A DNA stretch of 64,000 nucleotides, taken from assembly GCF_022201045.2 (NCBI RefSeq), contig NC_068564.1:1364001-1428000 (forward strand). Reading direction: 5' to 3'. The stretch's first letter is position 1; each line of letters begins with the position of its first letter. This stretch comes from Citrus sinensis (Eukaryota > Streptophyta > Magnoliopsida > Sapindales > Rutaceae). Both the position numbers and the translations under genes were made by a program. The notes below the pieces were generated by a model. That model did not search any database. It was not told the DNA's origin and worked only from the letters and a program-made list of their open reading frames with translations. This document shows, piece after piece, positions 12,125 to 28,700 of the stretch.

Positions 12125-12470
12125 GGCTCCGTTTGATACAGCTTATTAAATAGAGCTTATACCAGTAGAGCTTATACCAATAGAGTTTTTTGGCAAAAAG
12201 TCATTAGGTGTTTGGTTGTCATTAAAAAAAGCACTTTTGAACCATTAAAATGTGTGATATTTTTTAAATTATATATTTTTTGGAAAAACTCTCTAACCTC
12301 TACTTCCAAAAGCTCAAATTTTGGGCTTTTGCTAGTATAGGTAAATTAGCTTATTTAAGCTAAAAAAACTCTACTAAAAAAACAACCAAACACCATAAAA
12401 ACTTTTAAAAAGTGCTTATGCGATTAAATAAGCACTTATGGCTCTTAAATAAGCCATACTAAACAGGCAC
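12125..12470. mobile_element. Tourist/PIF-Harbinger-like MITE
   Basis: The left end, GGCTCCGTTTGATACAGCTTATT, and the reverse complement of the right end, GTGCCTGTTTAGTATGGCTTATT, are imperfect terminal inverted repeats. TTA flanks both ends (12122-12124 and 12471-12473), the target preference of PIF/Harbinger elements. The length is 346 bp with no coding capacity. A hAT origin is the main alternative because of the GTTTGATACAGCTTATT motif. Confidence 0.6.
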
Positions 12471-12473
12471 TTA

Positions 12474-15400
12474 ATGTCGCGATAACCCAAACATGTAATG
12501 AATGAAATTAAAATTAATCATCAAGATCTATATATATATATACTTAGTGCGTGTAACAATATTTATATTATAGGTTAATATTGTTAATAGGATATTGGAT
12601 AAACAAAAATTTAGACTCCATTTATTAGTGTCATATTGCAGCTTAGAAGTCACGACACAATGCTTAAATGTATCTACTTAGTAGTGTGGTGTTGTGACTT
12701 GAATTATCGACATTAAATGCTATATGATTAAGAACTCATGCACTGTTGTAAGCAAAATGAACAAATAAAATTAAACATTCAGAGAGATATATATATGTAT
12801 AGACACTCTAATTGTCAAAGTTTAAACACTAGATTTTTTGTACTATTTAAGGAGTTAGAAATTTTAAACGTCAACCCTTAATTTTAAAAAAATATATATT
12901 AAAAAAAAGAGATGTTGTGACAATTTAAACACTAGACTTTTTGTACTACCTAAGAAGTTAGAAACTTTACACAGTTAATTTAAAAAATATATATTAAAAA
13001 AGAGAGGTGGGAAAAAGTCTAAATCAATATTTTAATTTCTACCTCTCCGATATATGAACTCAAATGACCAACAAAATAAAATCATTTAAAAACCACTTGG
13101 CTAGACCTTGGGGGCCAATTATATATTAAAACTAAAAGGTTTTGGCACAAAAGATTGTATCTTTGCATCATTGCATGTGTTTAATTCATTCTAACTTGGC
13201 AACCAAAAGGAAAGGAAAAGAAGGAAAAGGGATTCTGGCATTGAGAGGAAAAAGGAAAGAAATCTGAGGACTTGAAATGTATAGTATTGTGAGCAAGATT
13301 CTCCTAAACAGGGCAGGTGCAAGTTTCTCTTAATCTCACTTGATAATTCTGGATTAGCAATTCCAAAATAATATCTTCTTTTCCTTCTAAAAGTGGAGTT
13401 ATTGCCAGCAAATTAACAGATCTTTAACTTAAGATCTTTCTAGCGGGTGTTACATTCATTAATTTGTCTTGCTGGCACAATCTAGAGTCCAGAAAATATA
13501 TTAAGAAACATATTTTAAGTCAACTTCAGATTCTAAAAATGTTAAAATTGAGAGAATGAATGACATTTTTTTTTTTGTTCATAAAGTTTTTCATTTTTTT
13601 TTTCAATCACTCGAATCCTTTATAACTTACTAAATACCACCCCTCTTGTCTCTACCGTTACAAATATACTGTTAAATGCTAATTCTTTAACTTTTTGGCT
13701 AATTTACATTTTTTTACTCTTAAAGATTCAAGTGGTAGAAAATATCTCTCTATGTAAACAAAACCTCATAATATATTCCTCTTTTCGATGACGTTGATAT
13801 ATATTCTCACGTAAACCGAAATGAATATCCATACAATTAATAAGAAAGAATAAACAAAGTGTAATAATAATTTGAAACCGTGTATTAATCCCCATGTTTC
13901 TCTAATTAATCCCAAAACATAAAATAAAATAAAAAGAACAAGATCTATTCTAAAAAGAAGGGCCACCTCTCACACAATGTTGAAGCTTTATTTCAGTGTC
14001 GGCCTTAAGAACAAACAAGCAATAAGCTCGAATTTTAATGGAACCAAAATGAGAGGAGGTGGCTGAGTCCCATTAAGTAGCAAAATTAATTATTATTGAA
14101 GTGATAAAGAGGAGTCAATGAGAAACTAATTAGTCACAAGCTTCACTTTGAAGCAAGAGATGTTGGTTCTTTTAATTTTCTCTCACTCGATAAACTTTGG
14201 TTTCATAATCATATTTGCTCAGAAAGTTTATAATCATTCTTGCTCAGAAGATTTTTGAACATGGGTTTTTGAGTAATTAATGAAAGGATCGTATAAAATA
14301 TCCGGGTATTGAATGAAATGATCTTCAATCTTTCATGTTTTGAATATATAAAGTTATCATATTTTGGCATGTTAAGATTGGTAGCAGAGAAATCACATGC
14401 ATGCGTTTCTTTTTTGGGTCAAAAATCCCAAAGAGTCTCTGTTTACAAAGCAAAGAACTGTAATCCCTTTAATTTTCTCTTTTTGTGTATTCCATAAATA
14501 CCACCTTTATAAGATAGAGATAATGATCAAAAAGAATTTTAACACAAACCTTTCTGATTATATTTTTTAGTGGATCCAAATAAATGTGACATATTTATAT
14601 AATCACTTACTAGTCGAACATATATAAAGTTTTCTTTTTTCTTAAAAGTCAATTATATTTAAAAAAAAATAACACCCTGATTTTAAAGGAATTCAATCAT
14701 TTATATAAAAATATTAGGCACCGATGTTGCACGTTAATATATATATATATAAATTAATTTAGGGACTGTACACTCCCGACTCATTTTAATATAACACTAA
14801 TTTGTGAATCCCTTAAATAATGCAAAAAAAAACTTTGAATCTGTATCTTAAAATTATCTTTTTTTGTGTTATAGAATAACTCACAGCTTATATCAAGAGG
14901 TGCCAATAATAGGGGGTCAAAAATCAAAATTCCCAATGCCATAAAAAATTTATCAGGGCATGATAGATAAACTTGTAATTGAAGTGATTTTTGTAAATAA
15001 ATTAGAAAAAAAAATCAACTTAACATTACTTGGCCAGCAATTATCACTCAAATTCAAGCGAATTAAACGATGTCACGTGCTGCTTTCTCGATTTTGAGTC
15101 ACAAAAAAAAAAGAGGTAAAAAGATTTAGAGAAAAAAAAAAACAAAAATAGTTAATTATTCTCTGGCGAGGGTCGTGGGGGCATCGTGTGATAAAGTAAT
15201 GTTCATAGAACTTTTACAAAATTCAGTGTAGCAATTATTTTAAATTAAACTAACGGTTAGGAAATTAAGAATGATTTTTCAGATATACATTAACCAAAAA
15301 AAAAAAAAAAATCTTTTACAGAATATGTTACACTGAATTGAAATCTATCTACATCTCTAGTCACTCCAATTTTGTATTTATTTGTTTATTTCGTATTTAA

Positions 15401-16110
15401 TAATGTATAATATCATAATGGTGATAAAAGGTTTTGGGAAAATCCACTGATAAAGTTTTTATTTTGTCCCAAGACTTGAAGACAGTTGGTGATCAGGTGG
15501 GACCCGCTGACTCTACACTGTTGAACGACCAACGACCGGCGACCGGCGACGTTCACGGCTTCTTGGTGATCTAAGAGCGGCACGTGTACTTCCCCATGTG
15601 GGTATTACGTGGCCCCAAACGTAACATTAATTTAAAATACATGTGAAGTGTTTCGATAATTGAAGAATTTTTTTTTTTTTTTGGGGTAATGGCAATGGAT
15701 ACTCGTACAACACTAGTAGAATCCAACTTTTTGTCATTTGGTTTCGGAATCAAAAGCCAAAACAAAGGCAAACTTAAAAAATTATTAGGATCTCTCTAAG
15801 TTACGATTATTGTAACATACAGCCAGTGAAATGACTAATTAGCCAATAAACAAATGCCAAGTGAATATAACAGTGATAAAATGAAACTGGTTTAAGCGGT
15901 AGAAGCCGATCGCCAAAAATAGTCAACGCAAGAGACTTCCTTCTATAGCTGGTCTTGACTAGCGTAACGGCATTGTTTTAATAATCAAATTACCACAGGA
16001 GTTCCATCTCTTCCAAGACAATCCTCCTCAAAATTCAGACTTCCACCACCGAATTTCAGCCAGAATCAACGATTTCATAAACCATCGAGCGAAAGAAAAA
16101 CAACAGTGAG
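12474..16110. other. Intergenic; partial tandem duplication at 12818-13005
   Basis: An imperfect direct repeat (TTTAAACACTAGA, TTTTTGTACTA, AAGxAGTTAGAAA, AAAATATATATTAAAAAA) occurs at about 12818-12910 and 12923-13005. The rest is AT-rich DNA without a gene I can support. Confidence 0.45.
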
Positions 16111-16113
16111 TAC

Positions 16114-16260
16114 ATGGAACTACGTGGTTACGGTTCACAAGACGACAAATGCTACTCGCTCTTGCGTTGGCAATTTCACAAGCCCGCAAGAACTCAATCT
16201 CATCATTACCATACTGAATGTGAGTTAATGAGTATATTGAGTTTTAATTTGGCTAAATAA
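16114..16260 (+). other. Exon-like island with a 48-codon ORF
   Basis: From 15900 to 16260 base composition is less AT-rich than on either side. A pyrimidine/adenine leader-like stretch ends in ACAGTGAGTAC, and an ATG at 16114 opens 48 codons starting MELRGYGSQDDK. A donor-like GTGAGT occurs inside the ORF (about 16219). I do not recognise the peptide and find no matching downstream exons before the E2 gene. It may be a gene relic, a small-peptide gene or chance. Confidence 0.25.
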
Positions 16261-17429
16261 TAATATAAAAAAAAAAGTAAAACAAAAACAAATTTCTTAA
16301 ACAAATGTCAAATGAGATTCAAAATCAAATTGGGTGCTTGAAATTTGGGATTTGGTAGAAAAACATGTTTTTTTGTCTTTGGAATTTGTTGCCATTAACT
16401 AAGTGATTGGAGAGTAAATGGGATTTGGTTAGAATGATTGGCTTTATGATTTCAAAAAACCCAAAGATTAGGAAAGGATGCATTATGGAGCAATGGAATA
16501 GAGTTTGTATGCTAATCAATGACTCAATGTTACATAAACATTAATTTCATATAAACTAATATACAGAAGTAAAATATTAAGATAAATAATCATATAACTG
16601 TACTATACTAATTGAAATACCCTCTTCCGTTAATCAAAATCTTAGTCGTATGTTAGAACATGTTAATCTCAAAATAATGGCCCAAAAATCTTTTATGCAA
16701 CTTTATGCAATGGTTCCCATGAGACCCCCTCTCATAATCCACGGCGAAAAGGCAGCGTAAAGAACAATAATTAGTCATTTGAAAATGAATTAATCCATCA
16801 TTAACTCATAAACCAGAAGATCACAAACCAATCTCTCCAACCCACCATGTACTCCACGTGGCGTAGCTCTCGATTCGACATGTCGGCAATCTCATTGGTG
16901 GATGCCACTAGTTCGTGTTCTCTTTTGTCTTCAGTAACAGACAGAGACAAATCCTGAGTTCATGAATCTCAAGTTAACAATTAGAGGGTGGGTTCAAATT
17001 TAATGAACCTGATTTTCAGGGACCATGTCATCTTCCATTCGTGGGCACGACCGATTTGTCGGAATTATTTTAATCTCATGACTCAGATTTGTTACGCCAT
17101 GATTGAGTTTTGATACGTGCAATTTTTACATTTAATAATTTCATTGGACATAAGAGAAATGGGTCATCATTTACTCAGTTTATATTTTTTTAACTATTAA
17201 TTTAATGTTAACTATAACTAAAGGTTTTTAATATAATTTTGGGGCTTTGAAGAGGAAAGAGAACATAAAAAAATTTGGTATTGTGCGTGGCATTCCTAGG
17301 CATGGAGCCTTATGGCTTGTTATTGATACAACATTAAAAACTGATAAATGCAAAAAAAAAAAAAGTATAAAATTGGGGAGCATGAAATAGTAGAATAAAG
17401 ATACGTATAATAAATTAAGATCAGACTAC
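16261..17429. other. Intergenic, no gene seen
   Basis: I found no supported coding region or repeat of note. Confidence 0.5.
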
Positions 17430-17546
17430 GGTGCAACTGTGGTATCGTGCCACAGTTACATTCAGCCGTTAGATGCATTTGGATTAATGGGATCCACTGG
17501 CATCCAACGGCTGGATGCAACTGTGACACGATACCACAGTTGCACC
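17430..17546. mobile_element. 117-bp near-perfect palindromic MITE
   Basis: The arms GGTGCAACTGTGGTATCGTG and its reverse complement sit at the two ends, and homology extends inward through CAACGGCTG/CAGCCGTT. Only a short unpaired centre remains. Flanking bases TA (left, about 17426) and ATA (right) do not give a firm target duplication. There is no coding capacity. Confidence 0.65.
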
Positions 17547-18796
17547 ATAGGTTTCCCCCATAAATTAACCAAAGTAAATTACTTACCTTTTAGTTTAAAA
17601 ATTTTGTCCATATATTGTTCTTGATTTCTACATATATCATTTACTTCAAATTTTAGATGAAAATTTATAATTTAACGACACGATGAAAGATGATTGAAAC
17701 TTAACTCTTATCAAAATAATTTAAAATATCTAAACATGTCCATAATTTATATTGCAGAAAATGAGGTTGTTATATATATGTTTTTTCCTTTATTTTTTTG
17801 AACGATGGGATGAAAAAAAGTTGAATTATTTTTTTTTCTTTTTCTTTCCCTCATATTCAAATATTGTGTTACTAAACATCAAATTCTCTCTATCTAAGGG
17901 TGGACTTTTCAACCCACCCAACCTGGATCACAGGCAAAGATTGATTCAAAATTTTATACACCGACCAGATTTAGATCAATATATATATTTTAATCCAAAA
18001 AAAATGATTGTGCTCACCCTTTATCTCCTTCCTTCCATGGAGTTAGAAAATCTTAGACTTGTCAGTAACACCCCCACATAAACTGAGAACCCACAAAGTA
18101 TAATTATGTTAGTCTATGCAAATGACCCAAATGAGTATTATTAAGATTTGAGTTATTTCTTTTAATAAGGACATGAGATGCTATTAAAATAGAAAAAAAA
18201 ATATTTTTTAATTCATCAACATTATTTTTTTGATTTATGAATATATTAAAAAACTTGCATTTTTTTCTGATAATAATATCTTTACTTCATTAAGATAAAA
18301 ATATTCTGAAAAATTCTGCAGTTCATACGCACGCATGCTTCAACAGATTTCAATTGGTGAATGAATTTTAACCTGTGAAAGTGACTCGACTTTGAGGATC
18401 CATCAGCCTTACTTTATACAAAACTTTAATGACTGCTCAACCGAACTGCCGGCAATTGGCATTGCAAAATATTTGCAATAAATTATAAGGCTTCTCAAAT
18501 TATGAAGCCAAGAGGAGTCTCGAAATTGTAGTGAAGGGTGACCTAAATAGTCTGTGACACGATCATGACCCCTCGAGAAATAAAATAAATAAAGAGGCCG
18601 GGTGTCATAAATGCTGCCGATATTTTTGACTTATTACCGACAACAATTGGGTTAATTTCAGAGGCCGGGAATTGGGAACTGGGGAACGTGGTGGAGTAGG
18701 TCCACTTAAAACGCAGCCATGTTTCCTTCAATATAAGAAGAAGATTTGGTGCAAAGTTTAAATATTGACAGAAGACATATTATTTTATCTTCTTAG

Positions 18797-18838
<42 letters not shown>

Positions 18839-19093
18839 ACTCAATTTGTTCTTTTACTATTCTTACAGACTTGTAACATTATTAAAATTCGGCGCAAGTG
18901 CATATAAATGATTCAAGGTTTTCTTTCAAATATAATAACTATGAGTTATTTTTGTAGCCCAAAATATAACTTACGCTATACTAGAGTTTTGTTTATATTC
19001 TAGTTAAAAATCCACATCTGATATGGAAGAGAAACTCTAAAATGTTACCAGAAAAAAAAAAAATTAATGCTGATGAATAATATTTCATTGAGT
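17547..19093. other. Intergenic with (TA)n microsatellite
   Basis: A TA dinucleotide run of about 18 units sits at 18798-18835. No gene was recognised. Confidence 0.5.
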
Positions 19094-19675
19094 AGGGGTG
19101 GGTATAGACCTGCCCAATCCATAAAATCGTCCCAACCCGCATAATTTTTTGTGGTTTGCGTTGGGTTGGTTTGTTAAATTCGCAACCCACACCGTTTGTA
19201 AGTTGGGTTGGGTTGAAATTTATATAAATATAAATATTTATGTAAATTTTGATATTTATATTATTAAATAATAATAATAATAATAATAATATGCTATGAT
19301 AATGATTTTAGTGTTTTATGTTAAACAATACTTTGAATTTCTAGACATATGTTTTTCTTCATTAACTATAAACTAATAATTTACTTGTTAGACTTTGAAA
19401 TGTTGAATTGGTTGTAAGGATTTTAATATTTGTGTTTTTTTCAGTTTTTTCAATTAATTAATTTATTTTTGTAATTTGGTTATTTTCATACAGCATCAAA
19501 TTGGACTATGAAAATGATATTTTTTAAAAGGCCAACCCACCCAACCCAACATATTCTAACCCACAGTTCAACGGGTTGGGTCAAGTTAGATTGAGATTTG
19601 TAACCGGTTGGGTTGAGCTTGAATTTTTCAACTTGAATGATCTGCGGATACACGCCCCCCCCCCCCCCCCCCCCC
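19094..19675. mobile_element. Probable hAT-like non-autonomous element with GGGTTGGGTT-type subterminal repeats
   Basis: The left end AGGGGTGGGTATAGACC resembles the inverted right end (…GGATACACGCCCCCC). Many copies of AACCCAACCC/GGGTTGGG lie near both ends, in opposite orientations. The right end runs into a 21-C homopolymer (19655-19675) that hides the terminus. Similar TGAGTA strings flank it (about 19090 and 19686), but their spacing does not give a clean 8-bp duplication. Confidence 0.45.
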
Positions 19676-20351
19676 AACAATTTTGAGTATAAGTTATTTG
19701 TTATTATTTTTAAAATACATTTTTATGTAAACAAATAAAAAAAAAAATTCTGCTTGGATAAATACCCTTTTAGCTACTATAATTTGAGTCAATACTTAAT
19801 GGTCTCCATATTTTTAAAAGTTGAACTCAAAAGAGTGCACTTGTGTGCGAAAAAAATCCGCTTTTGGAGTAATTCAAACTTCAACAAGGTGGGACGTCGA
19901 ATTTTAAAGTACAAAGTTTCTTAGAATAGGCTGCAGATAATTAAATGTGGCCCTGAGAAAGAATGTGAAATTTCCATGAGGTGCGGAAAACGCCAGATGA
20001 ATCTAAGAGGGGCAATGTGGATTCATGAATGGGTCGGAATTGGAAAACGAGAATTTGAGGTTCGATCCCGAAAAGAATTCAAGAGCAACTAGAAAGAAAG
20101 ATTTTTATCATTCAGAATGGACGTACAAATTTGGCTGACCAAGTGACATTATCAGAACACATTTGATTGACCAAAGTGACATTATCCATACAACAATTAA
20201 GAAGCAACCCGTTTCTCCTTTCCAATTCGGGGGATGTAGTGGACCTTTCTTATGGTCCACTTTTTAGGATTGAACAGACAGAATATTCATACATTAACTC
20301 GAAACCAGAATTAAAAAGAAAAGGAACCCCCTCACACACCATAACCCAGGT
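19676..20351. other. Intergenic and 3' flank of the E2 gene
   Basis: The sequence nearest 20351 is the presumed 3' UTR of the minus-strand E2 gene. I saw nothing else supportable. Confidence 0.5.
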
Positions 20352-24066
<3,715 letters not shown>

Positions 24067-24072
24067 AGTTTC

Positions 24073-24182
24073 AACCTACGATTTCACACCGTAGATCTCT
24101 CATCATCAGATCACCATCACAATCACCATCATTAATACATTAAAACAAACAAAACAAATCAACCGGACGCAAAAGCGTACCT
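24073..24182 (-). other. 5'-UTR intron of the E2 gene
   Basis: Reading the minus strand, a donor (CTCAG|GTACGC, about 24182) and an acceptor (TCGTAG|GTTGAAACT just before the ATG) bracket a ~105-nt leader intron. Leader introns are common in highly expressed plant ubiquitin-pathway genes and often raise expression. That function is inferred. Confidence 0.6.
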
Positions 24183-25022
24183 GAGAAGCAGCAGATCCTC
24201 CTGATTTGGCCTTGCAATATGTGGATTCGTGAGGGAGACAGGGAGATCGGGAAAATTAGAAACAAAAACTGAGATACTTAAAAAAATTGAACGGCGAAGG
24301 AAAAATGGACGCAGGAGAAAAATTAAATGCAAGAGGAACTTTGGGGAATCGGGATTCGGTGGGGTGATGACTTTGATAAGGGATAAAAGAAGTTTAAATA
24401 TTTATTTGTATAACGTGTGGGTCCCGGCTTTTTGCGATTCTGATTGACCCTCTGATTGGGTTATTCTCTTCTTACTGGCGGGGCCAACTTGGCGTCTCCT
24501 CTACGTTTAACCAAAATTTCGCCGAAAGTTGCCGCCGAAAATAAGTCGTAAGCTGTAACAGGCGAAGCTTTTTATGTTTGGCTTACATACATTTAATTTC
24601 TCGCGTGGTGGGAATCTTTTATCTTTACGGTTGTTACGATGTCGTTTTCACGTGTCTGCCTCGAAACGATGTCGCTTTCTGTTTTGCTTTTGGAATTGTG
24701 TAAAGAAGCGAAGCAGATTGGAACGTTAACAATGTATAGTCCAATTGGTGTCGACATGCAGTCACCATTTCCAGAAGATGCAAATTTTAAGACCAGATCA
24801 TATGTCCGATTATTAAGTGTATAATTTCTTGAAAATTATTCAACGATTTTGTATATTCGATGATCATATTTGTTCCAATTATACTGCTAAGAATAGTATT
24901 CACTTTTGAATATTCTATTTCCTTGCACGATTTTTAGTTCATCACACTACCAACGGTAGATGCTTCGATTGGGAATTTAGGATGATGTTATAAAACCAAA
25001 ACAATACATGAATATAAATATG
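24183..25022 (-). promoter_or_regulatory. E2 gene promoter region
   Basis: This stretch separates the E2 leader from the copia element. It includes a GC-richer block at about 24470-24560. The 61-codon frame on the plus strand (24639-24824) shows no family resemblance and is not called a gene. I did not find a decisive TATA element. Confidence 0.35.
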
Positions 25023-25027
25023 ATACA

Positions 25028-25638
25028 TGTTGAGCCTTGATCGAATTTAATCAACCAAGATTCCCCAAGACTGCTCTAAACACTCTGATGCTTGACTAAG
25101 AAACAAAATAAAAGATACACAGAAGAAGCTAAAGAACAGCAACAAACGAGAAAACAGTTTAAGTGGTTCAGCCTGGAGATGGCTTACATCCACTGAAGAA
25201 CAGAGCAACAATCTTTATTCTTTCACCAGGAACAAGATACAAGTTTTAAGATGAAATTACAAGCATCACACACACTGATTCCGTATCCCTTAAGGCTATA
25301 TATACACGCTTAAGAGAGCCCAGAAAATCCCCCCACCAGTCAGCTCTCCTCTGTCAATAAGACCCAGATTTTCCCGCTCTTGTAACAGAACATAACGACC
25401 TCTGAGCCACGTGTTTGCTTCATGTTAAATGCAGGCTCTAAAACGGCACTCAGCAAAGTCGTATGGATAAGTGGAAGCATGTGATGGCCACGTGCTTCAC
25501 TTACTCACAGATAGATGAATGAACATCTTGTCATACAGCTTTGAATGATCTTAACCGACCAGTCGTATTCCGTTCCAATCACGAACTGACATGTCGTATG
25601 GATTTCTGGAAATCAGTTTCAGAGCTCACACTTCAACA
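25028..25638 (-). repeat. 3' LTR of the copia element
   Basis: It is 611 bp with TG...CA ends on either strand. A TATATATA box (25297-25304) precedes the R region on the minus strand, inside a CTTAAG...CTTAAG palindrome. It matches the other LTR at every position compared. Confidence 0.95.
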
Positions 25639-25700
25639 ATCTCCACCTTGAGCTTGAAACCCTCATGAACCTGTTACTCTTCTCTTTAACTGTCTGTCAC

Positions 25701-28700
25701 TTATTTTTGACAGATTCCTGCTAATTCTAAGCAAAGCTTGAACTTAGCAGTTGTCACTGGTTTAGTCAGTATATCTGCAACATTTTTATCTGTATGGATC
25801 TTCTGCAGCTTCACAGTTGCTCTTAACACTTCCAGCCTTATGAAATGCAACTTGATATCGATGTGCTTGGTCCTCTCATGGTGTGTCTGATTTTTGCTCA
25901 GACATATTGCACTTTGGCTATCACAGTTTATCACTATTGACCTTTGATCAATACCAAGTTCTTTAAGCATTCCTTTAAGCCAGATGGCTTCTTTAACTGC
26001 TTCTGCAGCAGCTGTGTATTCAGCTTCTGTGGTTGAAAGTGCCACAACACTCTGTAGTTGAGCTTTCCAATTGACAGTGCAGTTGTTGAGTGTGAAGAGA
26101 TATCCTGTAAGTGATCTTCTTCTATCCAGATTCCCAGCATAATCTGAGTCCACATAACCAACAATCTGACTGTCATCTTGTCTTGGTCCTCCATACATTA
26201 ACCCATATGTTGCTGTCCCATTTAGGTATCTGAGAATCCATTTTACAGCCCTCCAGTGTTCCTTCCCAGGGTTTGCCATATACCTGCTTACAACACTCAC
26301 AGCATAGGATAAATCAGGCCTAGTTAAGACCATAGCATACATCAAGCAACCTACAGCACTTGCATAAGGTATATTTATCATGTCAGATATTTCAGCTTCT
26401 GTTTTTGGACACAACTGATCTGATAATCTGAAGTGAGGTGCTAAGGGTGTTTGAACTGGCTTTGAGTTTGCCATTCCAAACTTGTCAATTACCCTTCTGA
26501 TGTATTCTTCCTGACTGAGAAACAAAGTACCAACTTTTCTATCCCTGTGTAGCTGCATTCCCAGAATTTTCTTTGCTGGACCAAGATCCTTCATGTCAAA
26601 CTCTCCTTTAAGCTTCTGTTTCAGGTCTTCAATTAAGCTCATGCTCACACTGGCAATAAGCATGTCATCTACATACAATACTAGATAAACCATCATGCCT
26701 GAATCTTCTCTGAAGTAAACACAACAGTCCAAGTTACACCTCTGAAATTTCTGCTCTAACATAAAGCTGTCAAACCTGAGGTACCACTGCCTTGGGGACT
26801 GTTTGAGTCCATACAGAGACTTCTTCAGATGACAAACCCAGTCAGCCTTTGATTTGTCTGTGAATCCTTCAGGCTGAGCCATTACTATGTACTCTTGTAA
26901 TTCCCCATGTAAGAATGCTGTTTTTACATCCATTTGTTCTAAATGCATGTTGTTTACAGCCACCAGTGACAAGATGATTCTTATAGAGGCATGCCTTACT
27001 ACAGGTGAAAATATCTCAGTAAAGTCAATCCCCTCCTTTTGAGTGAAGCCCTTTGCAACAAGTCTGGCTTTGAATCTCACTGGTTCCACTCCTGTGATAC
27101 CCTGCTTGAGTTTGTACACCCATTTGCATCCTATCACTTTTTTCTTGTCTGGTTTTTTCACAAGTGTCCAGGTGTCATTCTTATATAAAGAATCCATTTC
27201 TTCCTTCATGGCTTTCAACCACTGGTCTGCATTCTTCCCTGAAACAGCTTCCTTGTAGGTTTTAGGTTCATCATAATCCAGTTCATGGGCTGCTGTTAAT
27301 GCATATGCAATTAGATCTGCATATGCATACTTCTTTGGTGCCCTTATCTCTCTCCTTTCTCTATCCCTGGCCAGCTGATAATCATGCAATGTTGTTTGTT
27401 TTTCTGAAATTCCATCAGAATCTTCTGCATCTCTTTCTTCATCCTCTGATGCCTCATATGAAGTTGTATCTCCAGATTTTCCAGTAAGCTCCACCTTAAT
27501 CTGATCTCTCAGTACACCAGTGTCTTTGTCTGAGTTTTCAAGCTTCTGCACATAGCTCTTAAGCATTTCTTGCTCATTGAAAACCACATCTCTACTGACT
27601 ATGCACCTAGGTGGTTTTAGATCAGTACACCAGAGCCTATAGCCCTTCACACCCTCTGGATATCCAAGAAAGACACATTTCAGAGCCCTGGGCTCAAGCT
27701 TTCCTTGCTTTATATGTGCAAATGCAGGGCAGCCAAATATCTTCAAATCAGAATAGTTAGCAGCTCTGCCTGACCACATTTCTACAGGTGTTTTAAAGTC
27801 TATGCCACTGGATGGACTTCTATTGACTAAGTAGCAAGCTGTCATCAGTGTTTCAGCCCATAAGGACTGAGGAAGTTTAGAGTGAATTAGCAGACATCTT
27901 ACTTTGTCCATGAGAGTTCTATTCATCCTCTCAGCAAGTCCATTTTGCTGTGGAGTGTGCCTTACTGTCTTGTGTCTTACAACTCCATTCTGAGCACAGA
28001 AATCATTAAACAATTGATTGCAAAATTCTAAACCATTATCAGTCCTTAGCCTCTTGACTTTTCTACATGTTTGTGTTTCTACCAGTGCTTTCCACTGCTT
28101 AAACTTCTCAAAGACTTCAGTCTTACTCTTTAAGATATACACCCAAACCATTCTAGAATAGTCATCAATCAAGGATAGGAAGTATTTAGCTCCACCTAAA
28201 GAAGTTGTCTGTGCTGGTCCCCACAGATCAGAGTGGATGTAATCTAAGGTTCCTTTGGTCTTATGCACTGCAGTTTTGAAGCTAGTTCTAGAGGATTTTC
28301 CTAGGACACATACCTCACAGAACTCAACAGGACCTATCTTATCATCCCCCAAGACTCCCTGTCTTTCTAATATCTTCATCCCTCTTTCACTCATATGCCC
28401 CAATCTCATGTGCCACATTAGTGTTTTGTTTGGATTCATGCTAGTTGAGACACTAACATCCCCTATAATGGCTGTCCCTTGCAGCACATACAAGCCATTA
28501 TTCTTAGCCCCTTTCATTATCACCATGGACCCTCTAATTATCTTCATAACCCCAGATTCCATTTTAATGATACAGCCTATTTGATCAAGGATCCCTAGGG
28601 ATATTAAGTTCCTTTTTAGCTCAGGAACATGTCTTACTTCACTTAATTCCCTAATCACCCCATCAAACATCTTAAGCCTAATGGTTCCAAGTCCAACTAC

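Noticed and set aside
15190..15350. Short inverted match (AATTCAGTGTA / TACACTGAATT) around 15222 and 15331
   Set aside because: The arms are too short and the flanks show no duplication, so I could not define an element.
20040..20080. Box-B-like GGTTCGATCCC suggesting a tRNA gene or SINE
   Set aside because: No cloverleaf, box A, A tail or flanking duplication could be built around it.
24639..24824. 61-codon plus-strand ORF between the E2 gene and the copia element
   Set aside because: It has no family resemblance and lies in the E2 promoter region. ORFs of this size are expected by chance.
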